Positions 20,726-32,003 of a stretch of 64,000 nt of DNA are shown here, piece after piece. Position 1 is the stretch's first letter, and each line of letters begins with the position of its first letter. The translations under genes and the position numbers were made by a program. The notes below the pieces were generated by a model. It saw nothing but the letters and a program-made list of their open reading frames with translations, was not told the origin of the DNA and did no database searches. The stretch is from the NCBI GenBank assembly GCA_900642245.1, contig CAAAJI010000001.1:1074510-1138509 (forward strand), written 5' to 3'. This stretch comes from Fragilaria radians. Lineage: Eukaryota; Bacillariophyta; Fragilariophyceae; Fragilariales; Fragilariaceae.

Positions 20726-22470
20726 ATGATAATCTTGATGATGATCTCAGCATTCACTTTGATGTTCTTAGGTCCATTCATTGCAGGCGTTGAAGCATTG
20801 GGACTTAAGAATATCACATATGATGATATTCTAATGTACTCACTGGACATGGATACTGAAAAGATTCAAGAGGACTTTGAAGCTCGCATGAAAAGAGAAC
20901 GAGCACGTAGTGAAAAGGCACGCAGAAAGCTCGCAGCGATGAATCCTGACGAATCTAAGTTGGAGCGGCTCTCTATGGAAGATATATCCAAGGCAGTAGA
21001 TGAAGATCACCCATGGATCAGACGAGCGGGGTGGAGCTCAGGTTCGAGTGGTTATGATATTGCAGGTTTATTGGATCCCAGTCAGGAGTATGATAAGTGG
21101 TCGCAAGCTTACAGGATGCTGGGAGGTTTCATCGACTGTGACCATACGAAAAGTCAGAATAATGGGCATAAAAGTGGGGATCAAAACCAGCAGAATCAAG
21201 ACGGACAGAGTTTAGGGTGTTCACGTTGGATGATGTGGGCAGCAGTAAGTCAAAGTATTCATAGTTTCAGCGTAACTTTCAAAATATTCCTTCAATCTAA
21301 TGGCCCTTGGTTTCAATATCTTAGTATGTCGATCCCAATTACTCTGGAAACGGATATGATGAATATTTTGGTGACAACCCTAGTGGTGTGTTGGATTGTC
21401 ACAACCCTGACAGTGACTGGCAGCTGATTGGTGTGTACAGGCAAGAATTTTATCAATTCGTGGAGCAAATCTCAAAACATCTTTGGGCCATTGATGAGTA
21501 TGACTATGTCGTTGCTCTTGCAGGTCTTTCCTACATGACGAAGTATGAATGTTTCCAGGTTGGTGCGTCCTCCAGTGGAGAGGCAATTTACGCCAGTGTA
21601 GCTCCTCAACCCGAAGGTAAATTCGAAATGGCCCTATACACTGACGCGTATTGTATCACTCCAAATGATAGTTTGGGGTTAACATACGACAGTTTCGGCT
21701 TAACAACAAGCATGGCGCTGTCCTCACAGGACAAAAATGGAAACGGTAACAACAACTACGATAGTGACCTTTACACTTGGTGGACGGATACGCAAGAGTA
21801 CACATTTACTCAGCTGAATGATGTTTACGAACCTTATAAATATTGTACATCATGTGTTGATTATCCGACGTACCAAGACGGATATTTCATCGGCGACTAT
21901 GGAACTGATGATGATGATCTGATCAATCAATGCTGGAAATTCTACTCTCACAATTCCTACAACTGTGATGCTGATTGCATTTCTTTGGGCCATGCTCAGG
22001 GCACCATTCTTTCGGTTACGTACAACGGGGTTACTTTTGGTGACACACTATCAGAGTTCTATTCAGTGGGAACGGTGACCACGGAAAACTTCTCTGCCAT
22101 AGCTGGAAGTGACGAGTCTCGTTGGACTCGTTTGTTAGCAAACGTATTTGTATCTTTTTCGAGCATTGTCTTTATAGCCACATTTCTTGCCTTTGCAGTG
22201 GCTCGCCGTTCTCGTCATCGGGAGAGATCGTCAGGCCGTTCTCGTCGTTTACTTGACTCACGTGGTGACAATGATGGAATTTTCAGATCTGGCAGGTCAG
22301 CTCGTTCCAAGTCTCGACCTAGAAGCAGTAGTGGCGCCAGATCCAAGAGCTCATCCAAAAGGTCATCTAGCACTAAGGAACGCAGTGGAAATAGCACTTA
22401 TGAACCACCATCCACAAGATCTAAATCAACTAGGTCGAAGAGCAGCAGAAGAAATCCTGATGAATTCTAA
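20726..22470 (+). CDS. Secreted single-pass protein with Arg/Ser-rich tail
   Basis: Exons 20726-21244 and 21325-22470 are joined by an 80-bp phase-0 intron (donor GTAAGT, acceptor atcttag) and give 554 residues. The first ATG is 20726; the frame further upstream opens only with TTG. A signal peptide (MIILMMISAFTLMFLGPFIAG) is followed by a charged Arg/Glu/Lys helix (about 45-80) and a Cys-containing domain. The splice joins WMMWAA to YVDPNYSGNGYDEYFGD. Aromatic and Asp/Asn-rich blocks follow, with Cys pairs such as CTSC, CWKF and CDADC. A membrane span (about 456-480, VFVSFSSIVFIATFLAFAVA) precedes a cytosolic tail of about 95 residues with dense Arg-Ser and Lys-Ser pairs. I recognise it only as a diatom conserved hypothetical. 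A cell-surface or silica-vesicle membrane role would be pure inference. Confidence 0.82.
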
Positions 22471-24326
22471 AACCTCGAAAGGACAGTTGCTTTCTTGCAT
22501 GCAAATTAATTTTAAGAGAAATGAAGGAAATATCTTCAGATTGTTGTTAAGTGTAACTCTTTGGACAGAACTAAATTTATTATTTGACCCTCACATAAAC
22601 GTTTGCTCTAAAGAGTTAACAATCTCATAGTAGGCATCAAATGCAGACAATTTTTCATCATAGATTGAACTTTGACATGAACCCAAACTTGCCTGGTGGA
22701 TGTATTGAAACTCCTCACTCACTTTGAAAGTATGGATTAAGGTGACATACATGTGCATTAGCTTGATAAGGCAATTTATATTGGATATCTAGATGGTAAC
22801 TTTGAAATCGGTACACTTTATATTAATGATTAGAAACAAATTTATGAAACCAGTTCACTGATCTATGTGTTCCAAATCTTTAGACATAAAAAAGCCACCC
22901 AATGGTCAAACATACATTTCATTTCAGTGTCTTACGACAGAAGACTAGTCAAACATTTAGCCTAACGAAAGCATCCGTTGCCAATATCATAAAGTTTTAG
23001 TCATATGATAAGTCCTCTCTTTTCAACAATAAAGAACGCATTAAAAAGCACGCCCGTAAATTTTCTGAGAATTAGGCTAGAAAGAACTGGAGAATTCAAA
23101 AAATACCTTAAAGATAATATGAGTGTTAGTGCTTCCAGAGAAAGAGAGGCTCTAGTCATGTTGACAAAATGACTAAGGTAAAATGAAAAAAAGCAATTTG
23201 TACGTTCCATTCAAGCAAATATTCAGCATGCCAAAAGGCAATCTCCTTACCATCGAAATCCAAGAATGTCATTGTCATATCCAAAATTGCTTCTTGTCTT
23301 TTTGATTGTTGTTTGTCGTTGAACATAATGACTACAACATATTAGGCTAATCATTTTCAAGTTTTGCTGATTTATGCTAAGTGCTTATCATATTTCAATG
23401 CAACTCAAGCCTCATAGGAACAAAAAGACAGGTTGGATCACATCTTTCTTTGTTTCAATCAAATTATTATTTTCTGAAAAACTCTAGGATGAACCTTTCG
23501 TTTCTGGTAACATTCGGTATCCAATCTTACGTTCACCAAGTATGCCTTTTTCCCCAAATTTGAGTCTGTTTATTCAAGTCATGATTTACTGCTGGATAGA
23601 TATTCTGCTTAGTTCTAAGCCAATGTTAGCTTACTTGACACAGAAGCCAGTAGTAAAGGATTCTGCAATCTTGCAAGATAGACTACGGAATCCCAGTGGG
23701 GCTTATTGAATACCGTTGTCCAATGCATTTCCTTCTTGATCTGAGCGTATGGGATTGCAATTCTGAAATACAATAAACGTATTTTCTGGAACTTGATGGA
23801 TCACCAAACTCATCAGCGTGAGGAAAGATTGTTAGTGAAAATGGAATATGGTCAAAGAAACTCAGTTCAGCCATATATACTGGTTGATATGAGATGTGAT
23901 AGAGAGAGTACACATTGGGAAAAGAAAGGAACAAGAAATTGAAAAGTTATAGGTCATTATTTTAGAGTAAATGTTGGTAAAAATGAAAAGGAAATGTTTC
24001 CTTTTTCCAACATCAAACAAAGGTAAAGAATGAGCAATTTGATTTTTTGAACATGAAAGGTCTTAAGCCATTACAAGTGATTTCTCCCCTGGTAACTTAT
24101 TTCTTAACAATAACTCGCATTACATCGATTGTTAAATGAAATATCACACGTTTGGGGTTCCATTTCATATTGCAACGGAATGTATGTAAGTTCTCAGCAT
24201 GGAAGTAACAACTGTGAAGCACAAGGCTATGAATGGGAGTATCGATTGAAAACGAATAGAACTACAGTGTTGTAGCACTTCATTTATGGTAAAGAAAGGA
24301 TCCATTAGATTGTTAGTCCTAAGTAT
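22471..24326. other. Intergenic between convergent genes, nothing seen
   Basis: AT-rich with scattered stops. It should hold the two 3' UTRs. I saw no transposon-like, tRNA-like or repeat structure of note. Confidence 0.45.
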
Positions 24327-24932
24327 TTAGCCACGGCCCACTGACGAACTACCTCTTCCACGACTCCGATTACCCCCTCGACCGCTATCTTGACCTCGAC
24401 TACCACGACCGTTCTCTTGGCCTCGATTGCCACGACCATCCCTTCCTCTTCCCGGAAAATTCCCCCTCCCACCTGCCTGTCGACCAGCTCCTCCTCTTCC
24501 AGCTCGTCCTCCTCCACCACGATGATATGTCGATGTGCCAGAAGATGAGTGGCTACGATTGGCTTCGGCTTCAGCAGCTGACAAGGCAGTAGCGTCGTTC
24601 AAGACATCGGGTGGGAGTCGCAGGTACTTGACCGCAGACCCACGGATGTAACACGTCGGAAGTTTCCAAAATCGATCTCCATCTCGAGAGGTACAAATAA
24701 CATCACGTAAATTTAAATTCATCCAAGCGTCGCAAGATACCAAACGCCCATTATATGTGTCACCTGATTTCAACTCCACCAATAAGGGAGATCCTGTTCC
24801 GGAAGCAGCAGCTCGCAATAGAGACAGAGGTAACTACGGTCTTGTACAGTTAGACAACATCTCAAGGAAATAGACAGTCATTCGAACAACTTTTTGGAAA
24901 ACATATGGAGAATAACTAACATGACTTACCAT
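24327..24932 (-). CDS. LSM4: U6 snRNA-associated Sm-like protein LSm4
   Basis: LSm4 is one subunit of the LSm2-8 ring on U6 snRNA 3' ends (nuclear splicing) and of the LSm1-7 ring in mRNA decay. The Sm1 motif (LLVELKSGDTYNGRLVSCDAWMN) and Sm2 motif (CYIRGSAVKYLRLP) match the family closely. The C-terminus is a long Arg-Gly-Gly tail, as in other LSm4 proteins. The visible minus-strand frame begins LPLSLLRAAA without its Met. I place ATG at 24932-24930, directly before a GTAAGT donor, and a 96-bp intron (24834-24929, CTAAC branch-like site, acceptor gtag). Exon 2 is 24833-24327. The product is 169 residues and starts MLPLSLL, exactly as expected for LSm4. The first coding exon therefore contains only the start codon. 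Confidence 0.93.
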
Positions 24933-26135
24933 TAGATTCGTGGACCAAAACTTACGCCCACCGCGTTGGCGTGATTGTCGAGATGAATTCAAATGCCAAC
25001 TTCGTCGACAAATCAGTATCACCTTGCAACGTTTTTGATTAATTCATCTCGATGAGGTTACGAGTTATTATACAAGTTAGGGGTCAAACAAAAATAGATA
25101 TAGGAACTAGAAAAACACCGAACACTTACGTATTGCCAAAAAATCAGTTTTCACCAGCCCTTAGCTGTACATGATTCATGAAGGAAGGGCAAAGCAAAAG
25201 TCAAGAAAAATCTGTTGGTGATGTGAGCAGGTATTGTATCCTGTATCACCTTGTCCTCATGTGATCATTAGAATCCGATTGATCCTTGGTGATTAAAAAA
25301 TGATTCTTTGACAATTTCCCTTTTTCGCTTTGATATCAATAATGTTTATAGCGCTTCCTAGTACGTGTGAGACAGAAATCAAGAAGCTATTGAGTTCATA
25401 TCCGTATCGTCACCCCGATTAGGCTTGATTCGTAGAATAACACTTACACATGATAGAAGTGTTTGAATTAAAAGGAATAAAGTCACATATTGAACATCAA
25501 CCTGTCTATAAAAAATCAATAGCCAATGATTTTGCATTAATTGTTATTCCATACTTTAGTAGAAGCATGGTGGACAGCAGTATCCTAAATGTTACACTGC
25601 CTACTGTATCACAAATGGAGAACAAGTGCCAATACAGATTCAATACAACATTAATTTATATTCTCACATCCCATCCTTGGAGCACTTAGTTCACACCACT
25701 CTTGAGTTATGAATTCGCAATTGGTGAGCTATTGAATCCATGATTTTACCACCTGTTATGCATACAATTGTCTAATTAGCAGAACTTGGCATTGACAGAG
25801 TGCACAGTTCAGCACTGGATACACAATTGTTGGATGAAGTGGCTGTGGTGAGAACTTTCCTGAGTTTTCTGCATCAATTCACTAGTCATAATTTGGAATA
25901 GAAGCTGAGTGAATAACAATGCAGGATGTTAAGAGAGATAATAGACTGTTTTTAAAGTTGAAGTTTGTCTTCATTCCACAGTGAATATTTTCCAACTTTC
26001 GCTGTGGTTTTTATATCATTTTGATTTTTTATCTCAACGGAAAAATTCAGACACACTGGATTCATCTTTTCGCCTTTCATCCAATTAATTTTGTCCTTTC
26101 TCGTAAGAACGAATCATTTTTCGTAGGCTTTGCTC
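24933..26135. other. Intergenic between divergent genes
   Basis: This stretch holds the LSM4 5' UTR next to 24932 and the promoters of two divergent genes. A 79-residue open frame at 25450-25689 has no recognisable features and is probably chance. Nothing else was seen. Confidence 0.45.
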
Positions 26136-27620
26136 ATGATGGCAATCTTGTGGCTGTCGCTCTTCCTAGTGTTTGCCACTGCAGACACTGACAATAATAA
26201 TCTCGTGTATGATAATATCTCGCCACTAAGTGTTGCAAACTTCATTGAAACAGCAACGAATTATCTTACTCGAATTAGCCATTCTGCAGAGAGGGACCCT
26301 TTCAATGAAGGAGTCTTTACGTACATTTCATATCTGGACGAAGAGTTACAATTAGACTTCACAGAAACGCAACAAGAGACATATAATCTCTTGCGGCACA
26401 ACGGTGCCATATACTCACTTGGATTATCTTACGATAGGATACCCAATGAGAGTGTACTTTCAGTTATGAGGCTTGCCGTCGGATATCTTAAGAAATTTGG
26501 TATAAAGCCAGTACCCGATGTGCAAGGAATATCTTCGAGTGACAAAGGAAAGAAGATCATCGGTACTCCAGATCTTCCGAATTTACTTGCAGCCTGGGAG
26601 ACCACCACGAATACAGAGAAATCCATCATCCAAAAGGCTAAACTTGGCGGTGCTGGCTTGTCGCTTGTTGCTTTGGTCTCACTCGAAAAAATATCTCCAG
26701 GAAGTACAGAACTAGCATATATGAGACAAATTGCGAATTTTATCAAATTCATGCAACGTTCGGACGGCTCTTTTACCTGTCGATTCATTCCTGAGGAAGG
26801 GGGAAAAGATGATTCTTGGGTTTCTCTCTACTATCCTGGTGAAGCGGCATTAGGTTTGATTTATCTATCATCCATCGAAACTGATGTGTCTCTCAAAGCG
26901 AACTGGATTTCTGTAGCCACAAAAGCAATTTTGTACCTTGAATCGATTCGTCGGAACCAGGTCCTGTCAAAGATTCAACCTGACCACTGGGCCCTCATTG
27001 CCACACATCACCTATTGCCTATTTTAGACAAATCATCAAATGAATACTGGTTGGTATATGACCACGGAGTTAGGGTCGTTCGTTCCATTCTAGATGATGC
27101 AAGTAAGCAACTTTATAGAGCTACTGAGAAAGGTTACGTCCCAAAAAGCACTCCCACGTGTCCAATCTCAGCGAGACTTGAAGGGTTAATCGCGTCATTG
27201 AGCTTCGTTCGAGATTCTGAGATGTTTGTGTCTGAATTCGAGGACACTGCAATAAACTTGAAAGTCAGAATACGAACATATATACGCACCAATATTCAGT
27301 TTTTGCTCGAGTCTCAAGAGAAGGATAATTCTCGCAACATGCGTGGTGCGGTGCCATACAGTTTTCCTTTGAATGATCATCGATCAAAGGAGGTCAGGGT
27401 AGACTATGTCCAACACGCAATGTCTGCTATGATTGCATTCGAACGATTGCTACGCATTCAGACTCATAGCAGGAAATTGGAGGTGAAGAGGCAAAAGGTT
27501 GTTTCAAAGCACACTTCAATTGACTACTACTATGTCACTACTTTCGGCTTTGTGGCATTTCTGGGGATCGTAGTTTTCTCGTCACAAAGAGCACCAAGAA
27601 AAGGTCGGAAGGGAGCCTAG
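26136..27620 (+). CDS. Secreted barrel-like protein with C-terminal anchor, copy 1
   Basis: Single exon, 494 residues. The frame opens with TTG at 26130; the first ATG is 26136. A signal peptide (MMAILWLSLFLVFATA) leads into a helical lumenal domain with the landmarks YNLLRHNGAIYSL, KLGGAGLSLVALVSLE, RSDGSFTCRF and LYYPGEAALGLIYL. This spacing of RHNGA, GGAGL, DGSF and YYPGEA blocks resembles bacterial and algal alpha/alpha-barrel proteins of the carbohydrate-epimerase or glycoside-hydrolase type. That is inference, and the catalytic residues are not known to me. One membrane span near the end (about 462-484) is followed by the basic tail RAPRKGRKGA. A clear paralogue lies at 56548-58107 on the other strand. 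I infer ER or secretory-pathway glycan work. Confidence 0.8.
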   Translation: MMAILWLSLFLVFATADTDNNNLVYDNISPLSVANFIETATNYLTRISHSAERDPFNEGVFTYISYLDEELQLDFTETQQETYNLLRHNGAIYSLGLSYDRIPNESVLSVMRLAVGYLKKFGIKPVPDVQGISSSDKGKKIIGTPDLPNLLAAWETTTNTEKSIIQKAKLGGAGLSLVALVSLEKISPGSTELAYMRQIANFIKFMQRSDGSFTCRFIPEEGGKDDSWVSLYYPGEAALGLIYLSSIETDVSLKANWISVATKAILYLESIRRNQVLSKIQPDHWALIATHHLLPILDKSSNEYWLVYDHGVRVVRSILDDASKQLYRATEKGYVPKSTPTCPISARLEGLIASLSFVRDSEMFVSEFEDTAINLKVRIRTYIRTNIQFLLESQEKDNSRNMRGAVPYSFPLNDHRSKEVRVDYVQHAMSAMIAFERLLRIQTHSRKLEVKRQKVVSKHTSIDYYYVTTFGFVAFLGIVVFSSQRAPRKGRKGA

Positions 27621-28721
27621 TCACGTATGCATCTCCATGCCTCAGAAACCGAGAATGTGAATGATAATGAAGTCGATCACATTCGAAAACACACACACAT
27701 TTTTAGGATTAATCGTTACATATCATCTTAAAGGTTGGATGTATGCAGTGAACTGGAAAAACATTCTCGACCTCTATGACATCGTGAAAATGCTTCCCTT
27801 TTTACGGATTAATAGTGCAAATATGTCATCTTTCGGAAGTTCATGAAATTTTTAAAGAAAAGAGTTTTGTATTTATGACATTCTAGACCCTTGGAAGTAC
27901 TCTATATCTTAACTCTCACGGCTTCGATTGAACAAGATTATTATCGCTGTGAGCAGGTAATAAAAAATCAATAGTTATCAAACATCTACTTTTGCAATTC
28001 GCAAGAATTTATCCCATCTATACTAGACTTCCTATGTTTTGCCTCGAAACAAGAAGATTAATTTTTTGTAGGCACATTATGAGATCTAACAAACATTTTT
28101 CTCGTAAGGGTGATTTCCCAGAAAGGCGAATGATTTCAGGCTGTCTCTCATTTACACATAACAAACATTTACATTCGAAAACTTCTAATATCTGGAGCAA
28201 CCTCTTTTTTGGGCATCGGATTGCAAAGACTGGTATTGAGCTCGTTCAGCTTGTTATACAAATAAGTATTTTGGTAGTTTGTTTTTAAAGACAAAGAATA
28301 TTTTGATCAACAAACCTATTTTTACACAATATTCGCTTCAACATCATTCTCCGACAATGAATTAATCTTCCTTTGCCATTATTGATCCAACACCGATGAA
28401 AAGAGTCACAGCTATTGAAAGAACCTAACGCTCAGGAGGATAGTATCAAAGTAGAAATTCTGTATCTACTCCTGCATAGGGTCCTCTAAAGGCTGACATG
28501 CATGAGTGCCGTAACATGCATCACATTTTTTAACGAAGTTGACTAAATAATGGATAGAGTTGAAACTAAAATGATGAATGATTGGTGTGTCCGTCTAGAG
28601 GAGAAATAGTGAGGTCAATAAGGATATCTTAGCTCAATAGCCAAAGGATTCTGCGAGCATAAAGGATTCGAATTCGCTGACGAGTTTATCTTTCAATGTG
28701 ATTTTAAATTAAATTTACTTA
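27621..28721. other. Intergenic between convergent genes
   Basis: 1.1 kb of AT-rich sequence. Short open frames near 27661-28288 overlap on both strands and carry no conserved pattern. A weak tRNA-like patch near 28620-28690 was rejected. It should contain the 3' UTRs of the two flanking genes. Confidence 0.45.
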
Positions 28722-31700
28722 TCACTTTTTATGTTTTGAATGAACCGTGAATGCCACCAATCCGATAAAGGCTGTTGCCAATCCTAAACGTAGTTGAGGT
28801 GAGGCTGATAGATTAGCTAACATAGATTCTCTTCGCACGATTTTATTCTCATATAATTTGAAACTTCTACGTAGAGTCAATAACGCCTCCACATCGTTGG
28901 CAATCACAGATTTCTTCCAAGTAGCTCGCTTGGAGACGAGGTTTGCGTCGTACGGAAACTTAAGGCCGTAGACCATGGAAGTTACCCTCAATCGATCAGA
29001 GCTAAGGACCACTCGATCTAACGCAGCCAGCAAATGAGATCGTTGAATGGACCGAATAGCTCCAGCAAGGTCATCCACTGAACGCCATGGAATATCATTA
29101 TCACGTCCTCCAGAGCGAAGGATTTCCGGTCCAAATCGACGAATCTTTTCGAAATGAATGTAGGCCTCTGTCGAAAGCTGTTGAATTGGCTTCAGAAGCG
29201 TCGCACTTAACGCTTGTGCGTGGTCCTGAATTTCAGAATCTGGCATTTTCAATAAGGAATCCTTAAAACTCAACAGGAAGTCGTCGATTCGATGAGCGAC
29301 ATCGGGGGGTGATAACTTGGGACTCAAAACATTGATTCGAATACAGTCTATCCCTGTAGAGACTTCTCTACTCTGAGAAAAATCGAGGTCATAGTAACTC
29401 TGCACAACATACCCAAGCTGCTGTTTTGTTCTTAACGAATCAAACAATGGCTCTCGCATCATGTGACAAAGAAGTCGAATCGCAGCAGTACTGTGTATAC
29501 TTTCGTGAGGAGAAAGTCCGATACCTCGAAATGCTGGCACTTGTGATTGAAAGGTCATTAGAACCGCACCATTTTCTTCGTTGGTGTTGATGGAAGGAAA
29601 ATGAAGTTCCACATCCTTGCCTGGTTGTAGCTGTCGAGTATCGGAGCCAAAAGGAATGCAGTGCTTGAAATTCTTACCCAAAGAGGACTTTGCGCTCAAG
29701 ATCTCAATAGCTCGATTGAAATAATCTTTGGCTGTTGCTTCTGAGACATTTCCAGTGTATAGGCAGTCGATTTCGCATTCGGTGCAAGCTAAAAGTTGCT
29801 GATGATGCAGCCTCAGACTTTCGGCAGTTATTTGTTGAACCAAAGAAAGAGATACGTCAATGCTTGTCTCCCGAGTAGAGAGAAGTAGGCTTTCGTAATA
29901 ATAAGCATGCGAATCAGCACGGCGTGACGTCAAATACGTTGATAAGTTTCTGATCGCTCGATCTTTTGTAGACTCGACATAGGAATCTTGAATAAACGAC
30001 CCGTCCAAAAATTTCTGCAAGACGGTGATAGCCAGATCTGAAAGTCTATCCGAATAGCCAGAACAAGCGATCTTGATTCCCGAGGGCGATGTGGATAGTG
30101 CCCAGTGTAAACCTGCAAGTTCTGCGTCATAAAATTCTTGTGACAAGGCTTGCGAAAATGTCGACTTCAGAATAGATGAGTGCATTGCAGCCATGGGATC
30201 GAACTCCCATTGATTGAATTTCATCGATTGTTCCACACTCGGAATGCGGATAAAAAAGTCGACACATGCCTTTGGTAGGGCATACCGATCATCAAGGCGA
30301 TGCCAAAGCCTATTTGAACCTCCGGATAAGGATAATATTAAGTTTGGGGGGTTTATTTCCCTTTCTATTCGAGAGCCTTGCTTAGCCTCTTCGGATAGCT
30401 CACTGACTAGATCTAGGCTTTTAGGAATGAAACGGTTCTCCAAAGGTAGATGCAAGTTCTTGACATCAAATAAGGGTGTGGGCTGAAGAAACAACCAGTT
30501 TTTGTAGTCGTTAATTGGACCTGTATAATATTCCACGTCATACCATCGCTCATTCATTTTCCCAAAGCCCTTCGGAAATTCTGTTATTGTTTCCATCTCT
30601 TTCCAAGCTGCATCGCTGCATCGTTCGACGATGCAATTGTCAGGCCTGAGATAGGATATGAATTCTTGGATCGCCGGAGCTTTTGTATCTACTAACCTAC
30701 CAGCAGAAAGACAATACTGAGTACCATAACTTATGACAGCTTCAGCAAGGTAAGGTGCGGTATCATAAGCTTGACCAGGTAGCGTATTGTGAAATCGGAT
30801 CTCTGATAGAACTTTAGATTCATCCCAATGTCTTTGAAGATCTTCCGCAGTGGCAATGAGGCGGCAGTGTTCAAATATCAAGGCGGCGACTGACTTCCAT
30901 TCCTCCTCACCTCGCTCAGTTAACGCGAGATCGAGCTGAAATAAGGCTTGATCTGGTCCAGAAATTCGACTTCCAGCTGACAGTGCTGTGATTAAGCCAG
31001 CAGATTGCAATATAGCAAAGGAGCTTCCTGGCCCTTCGTGACCCAGGAGATGGCTAATGAGATGCATAGGATCTTGATTGAATAGATGGCGAGTAGGAGG
31101 TAAAGGGAAGTTGAGACTTAATTTGCGCATTGATTGAAGTGGCTTTACACATAAGAGAATCGGCCATTGATAATTTTGGAAGGAAGATGAAAAGGCTGGA
31201 TTACATGCGGGAATTGGCTTCCCGTAGACGTATTCAGGCATATCCTTAGCAGCTTCGATAATCAACTTTTGGAGTTCTCCTTCAGGATTCGTGAGCTCTT
31301 TTTTCTTAATACTCCCGTATCGAGACACGATCCATGATTGGAGCTCCTCTAATGGCTGAGGACCTATTAAGACAACAGTCATGTTTTCCGGTTGATAGTG
31401 CAAAGTGTGAAAGGCTAAAAGTGCCTCGCGAAGTCTGGTCGCATTATCTGAATCAACCGGTAATGTGATTGCATTCCCAGTCGTAAATTTGGAATAGTAG
31501 TGAGTTTTACTTGCCAACTCTTTAAGGATTTGTAGTCGTCGACGACTATCACTTGTAAGGTTCTTTGAATTTTCCGAATCCACCGCTTGAACTTCTCTGG
31601 ATGTTCCGGAAAGTGTAAAAAGAGGTGAAATGAAGAAATTGGAAAAAATATCAACTGCCTGTTCAGCATGCTCGGCCAAGACATCAAATTTGTAGACTGT

Positions 31701-32003
31701 GAGATGAAGCGACGTAGAAGCATTTGAACGTCCGCCATGGTTGGATAGATATCGTTTGTATTCATTCTCACCAGGATACTTTTCACTCCCAAGAAAGCAC
31801 ATGTGTTCGCAAAAATGGGCCAATCCACTCATTTCACGAGGATCGGCTGCTGCTCCTACCGACACAGCACAGGACATGGCAGTGGTTTTGGATTGTTTAT
31901 CATGAACCACCAAACATTGAACGCCATTTTCCAAACGAAATCCTTGGTAGTTGCGCCAGTCTGATTTTGGCTTCAAGGGAGAAGGTAAGGGTTCTATCGC
32001 CAT
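28722..32003 (-). CDS. Insulin-degrading-enzyme-type M16 metalloprotease
   Basis: Single exon, 1093 residues from ATG 32003; the frame further upstream opens only with TTG. It is an M16A zinc metallopeptidase of the insulin-degrading enzyme, nardilysin and pitrilysin type, which degrades peptides inside a two-bowl chamber. The inverted zinc motif HFCEH (63-67) is intact. The third zinc ligand Glu in EVQAVDSEN lies 77 residues after the second His, the same spacing I know for human IDE. The middle-domain motif RKLSLNFPLPP and the late LLCHMMREPLFDSLRTKQQLGYVV block (the RTKxQLGY substrate-binding strand) are present. The last 35 residues contain a hydrophobic segment (LGLATAFIGLVAFTV) and a basic end, which suggests a tail anchor that typical cytosolic IDE lacks. 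There is no N-terminal targeting sequence. Confidence 0.94.
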   Translation of the reverse strand: MAIEPLPSPLKPKSDWRNYQGFRLENGVQCLVVHDKQSKTTAMSCAVSVGAAADPREMSGLAHFCEHMCFLGSEKYPGENEYKRYLSNHGGRSNASTSLHLTVYKFDVLAEHAEQAVDIFSNFFISPLFTLSGTSREVQAVDSENSKNLTSDSRRRLQILKELASKTHYYSKFTTGNAITLPVDSDNATRLREALLAFHTLHYQPENMTVVLIGPQPLEELQSWIVSRYGSIKKKELTNPEGELQKLIIEAAKDMPEYVYGKPIPACNPAFSSSFQNYQWPILLCVKPLQSMRKLSLNFPLPPTRHLFNQDPMHLISHLLGHEGPGSSFAILQSAGLITALSAGSRISGPDQALFQLDLALTERGEEEWKSVAALIFEHCRLIATAEDLQRHWDESKVLSEIRFHNTLPGQAYDTAPYLAEAVISYGTQYCLSAGRLVDTKAPAIQEFISYLRPDNCIVERCSDAAWKEMETITEFPKGFGKMNERWYDVEYYTGPINDYKNWLFLQPTPLFDVKNLHLPLENRFIPKSLDLVSELSEEAKQGSRIEREINPPNLILSLSGGSNRLWHRLDDRYALPKACVDFFIRIPSVEQSMKFNQWEFDPMAAMHSSILKSTFSQALSQEFYDAELAGLHWALSTSPSGIKIACSGYSDRLSDLAITVLQKFLDGSFIQDSYVESTKDRAIRNLSTYLTSRRADSHAYYYESLLLSTRETSIDVSLSLVQQITAESLRLHHQQLLACTECEIDCLYTGNVSEATAKDYFNRAIEILSAKSSLGKNFKHCIPFGSDTRQLQPGKDVELHFPSINTNEENGAVLMTFQSQVPAFRGIGLSPHESIHSTAAIRLLCHMMREPLFDSLRTKQQLGYVVQSYYDLDFSQSREVSTGIDCIRINVLSPKLSPPDVAHRIDDFLLSFKDSLLKMPDSEIQDHAQALSATLLKPIQQLSTEAYIHFEKIRRFGPEILRSGGRDNDIPWRSVDDLAGAIRSIQRSHLLAALDRVVLSSDRLRVTSMVYGLKFPYDANLVSKRATWKKSVIANDVEALLTLRRSFKLYENKIVRRESMLANLSASPQLRLGLATAFIGLVAFTVHSKHKK

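Noticed and set aside
28620..28690. tRNA-like patch (TAGCTCAATAG followed by GGATTCGAATTC)
   Set aside because: The D-arm and T-arm words resemble a tRNA, but I could not form a matching acceptor stem or a clean anticodon arm.
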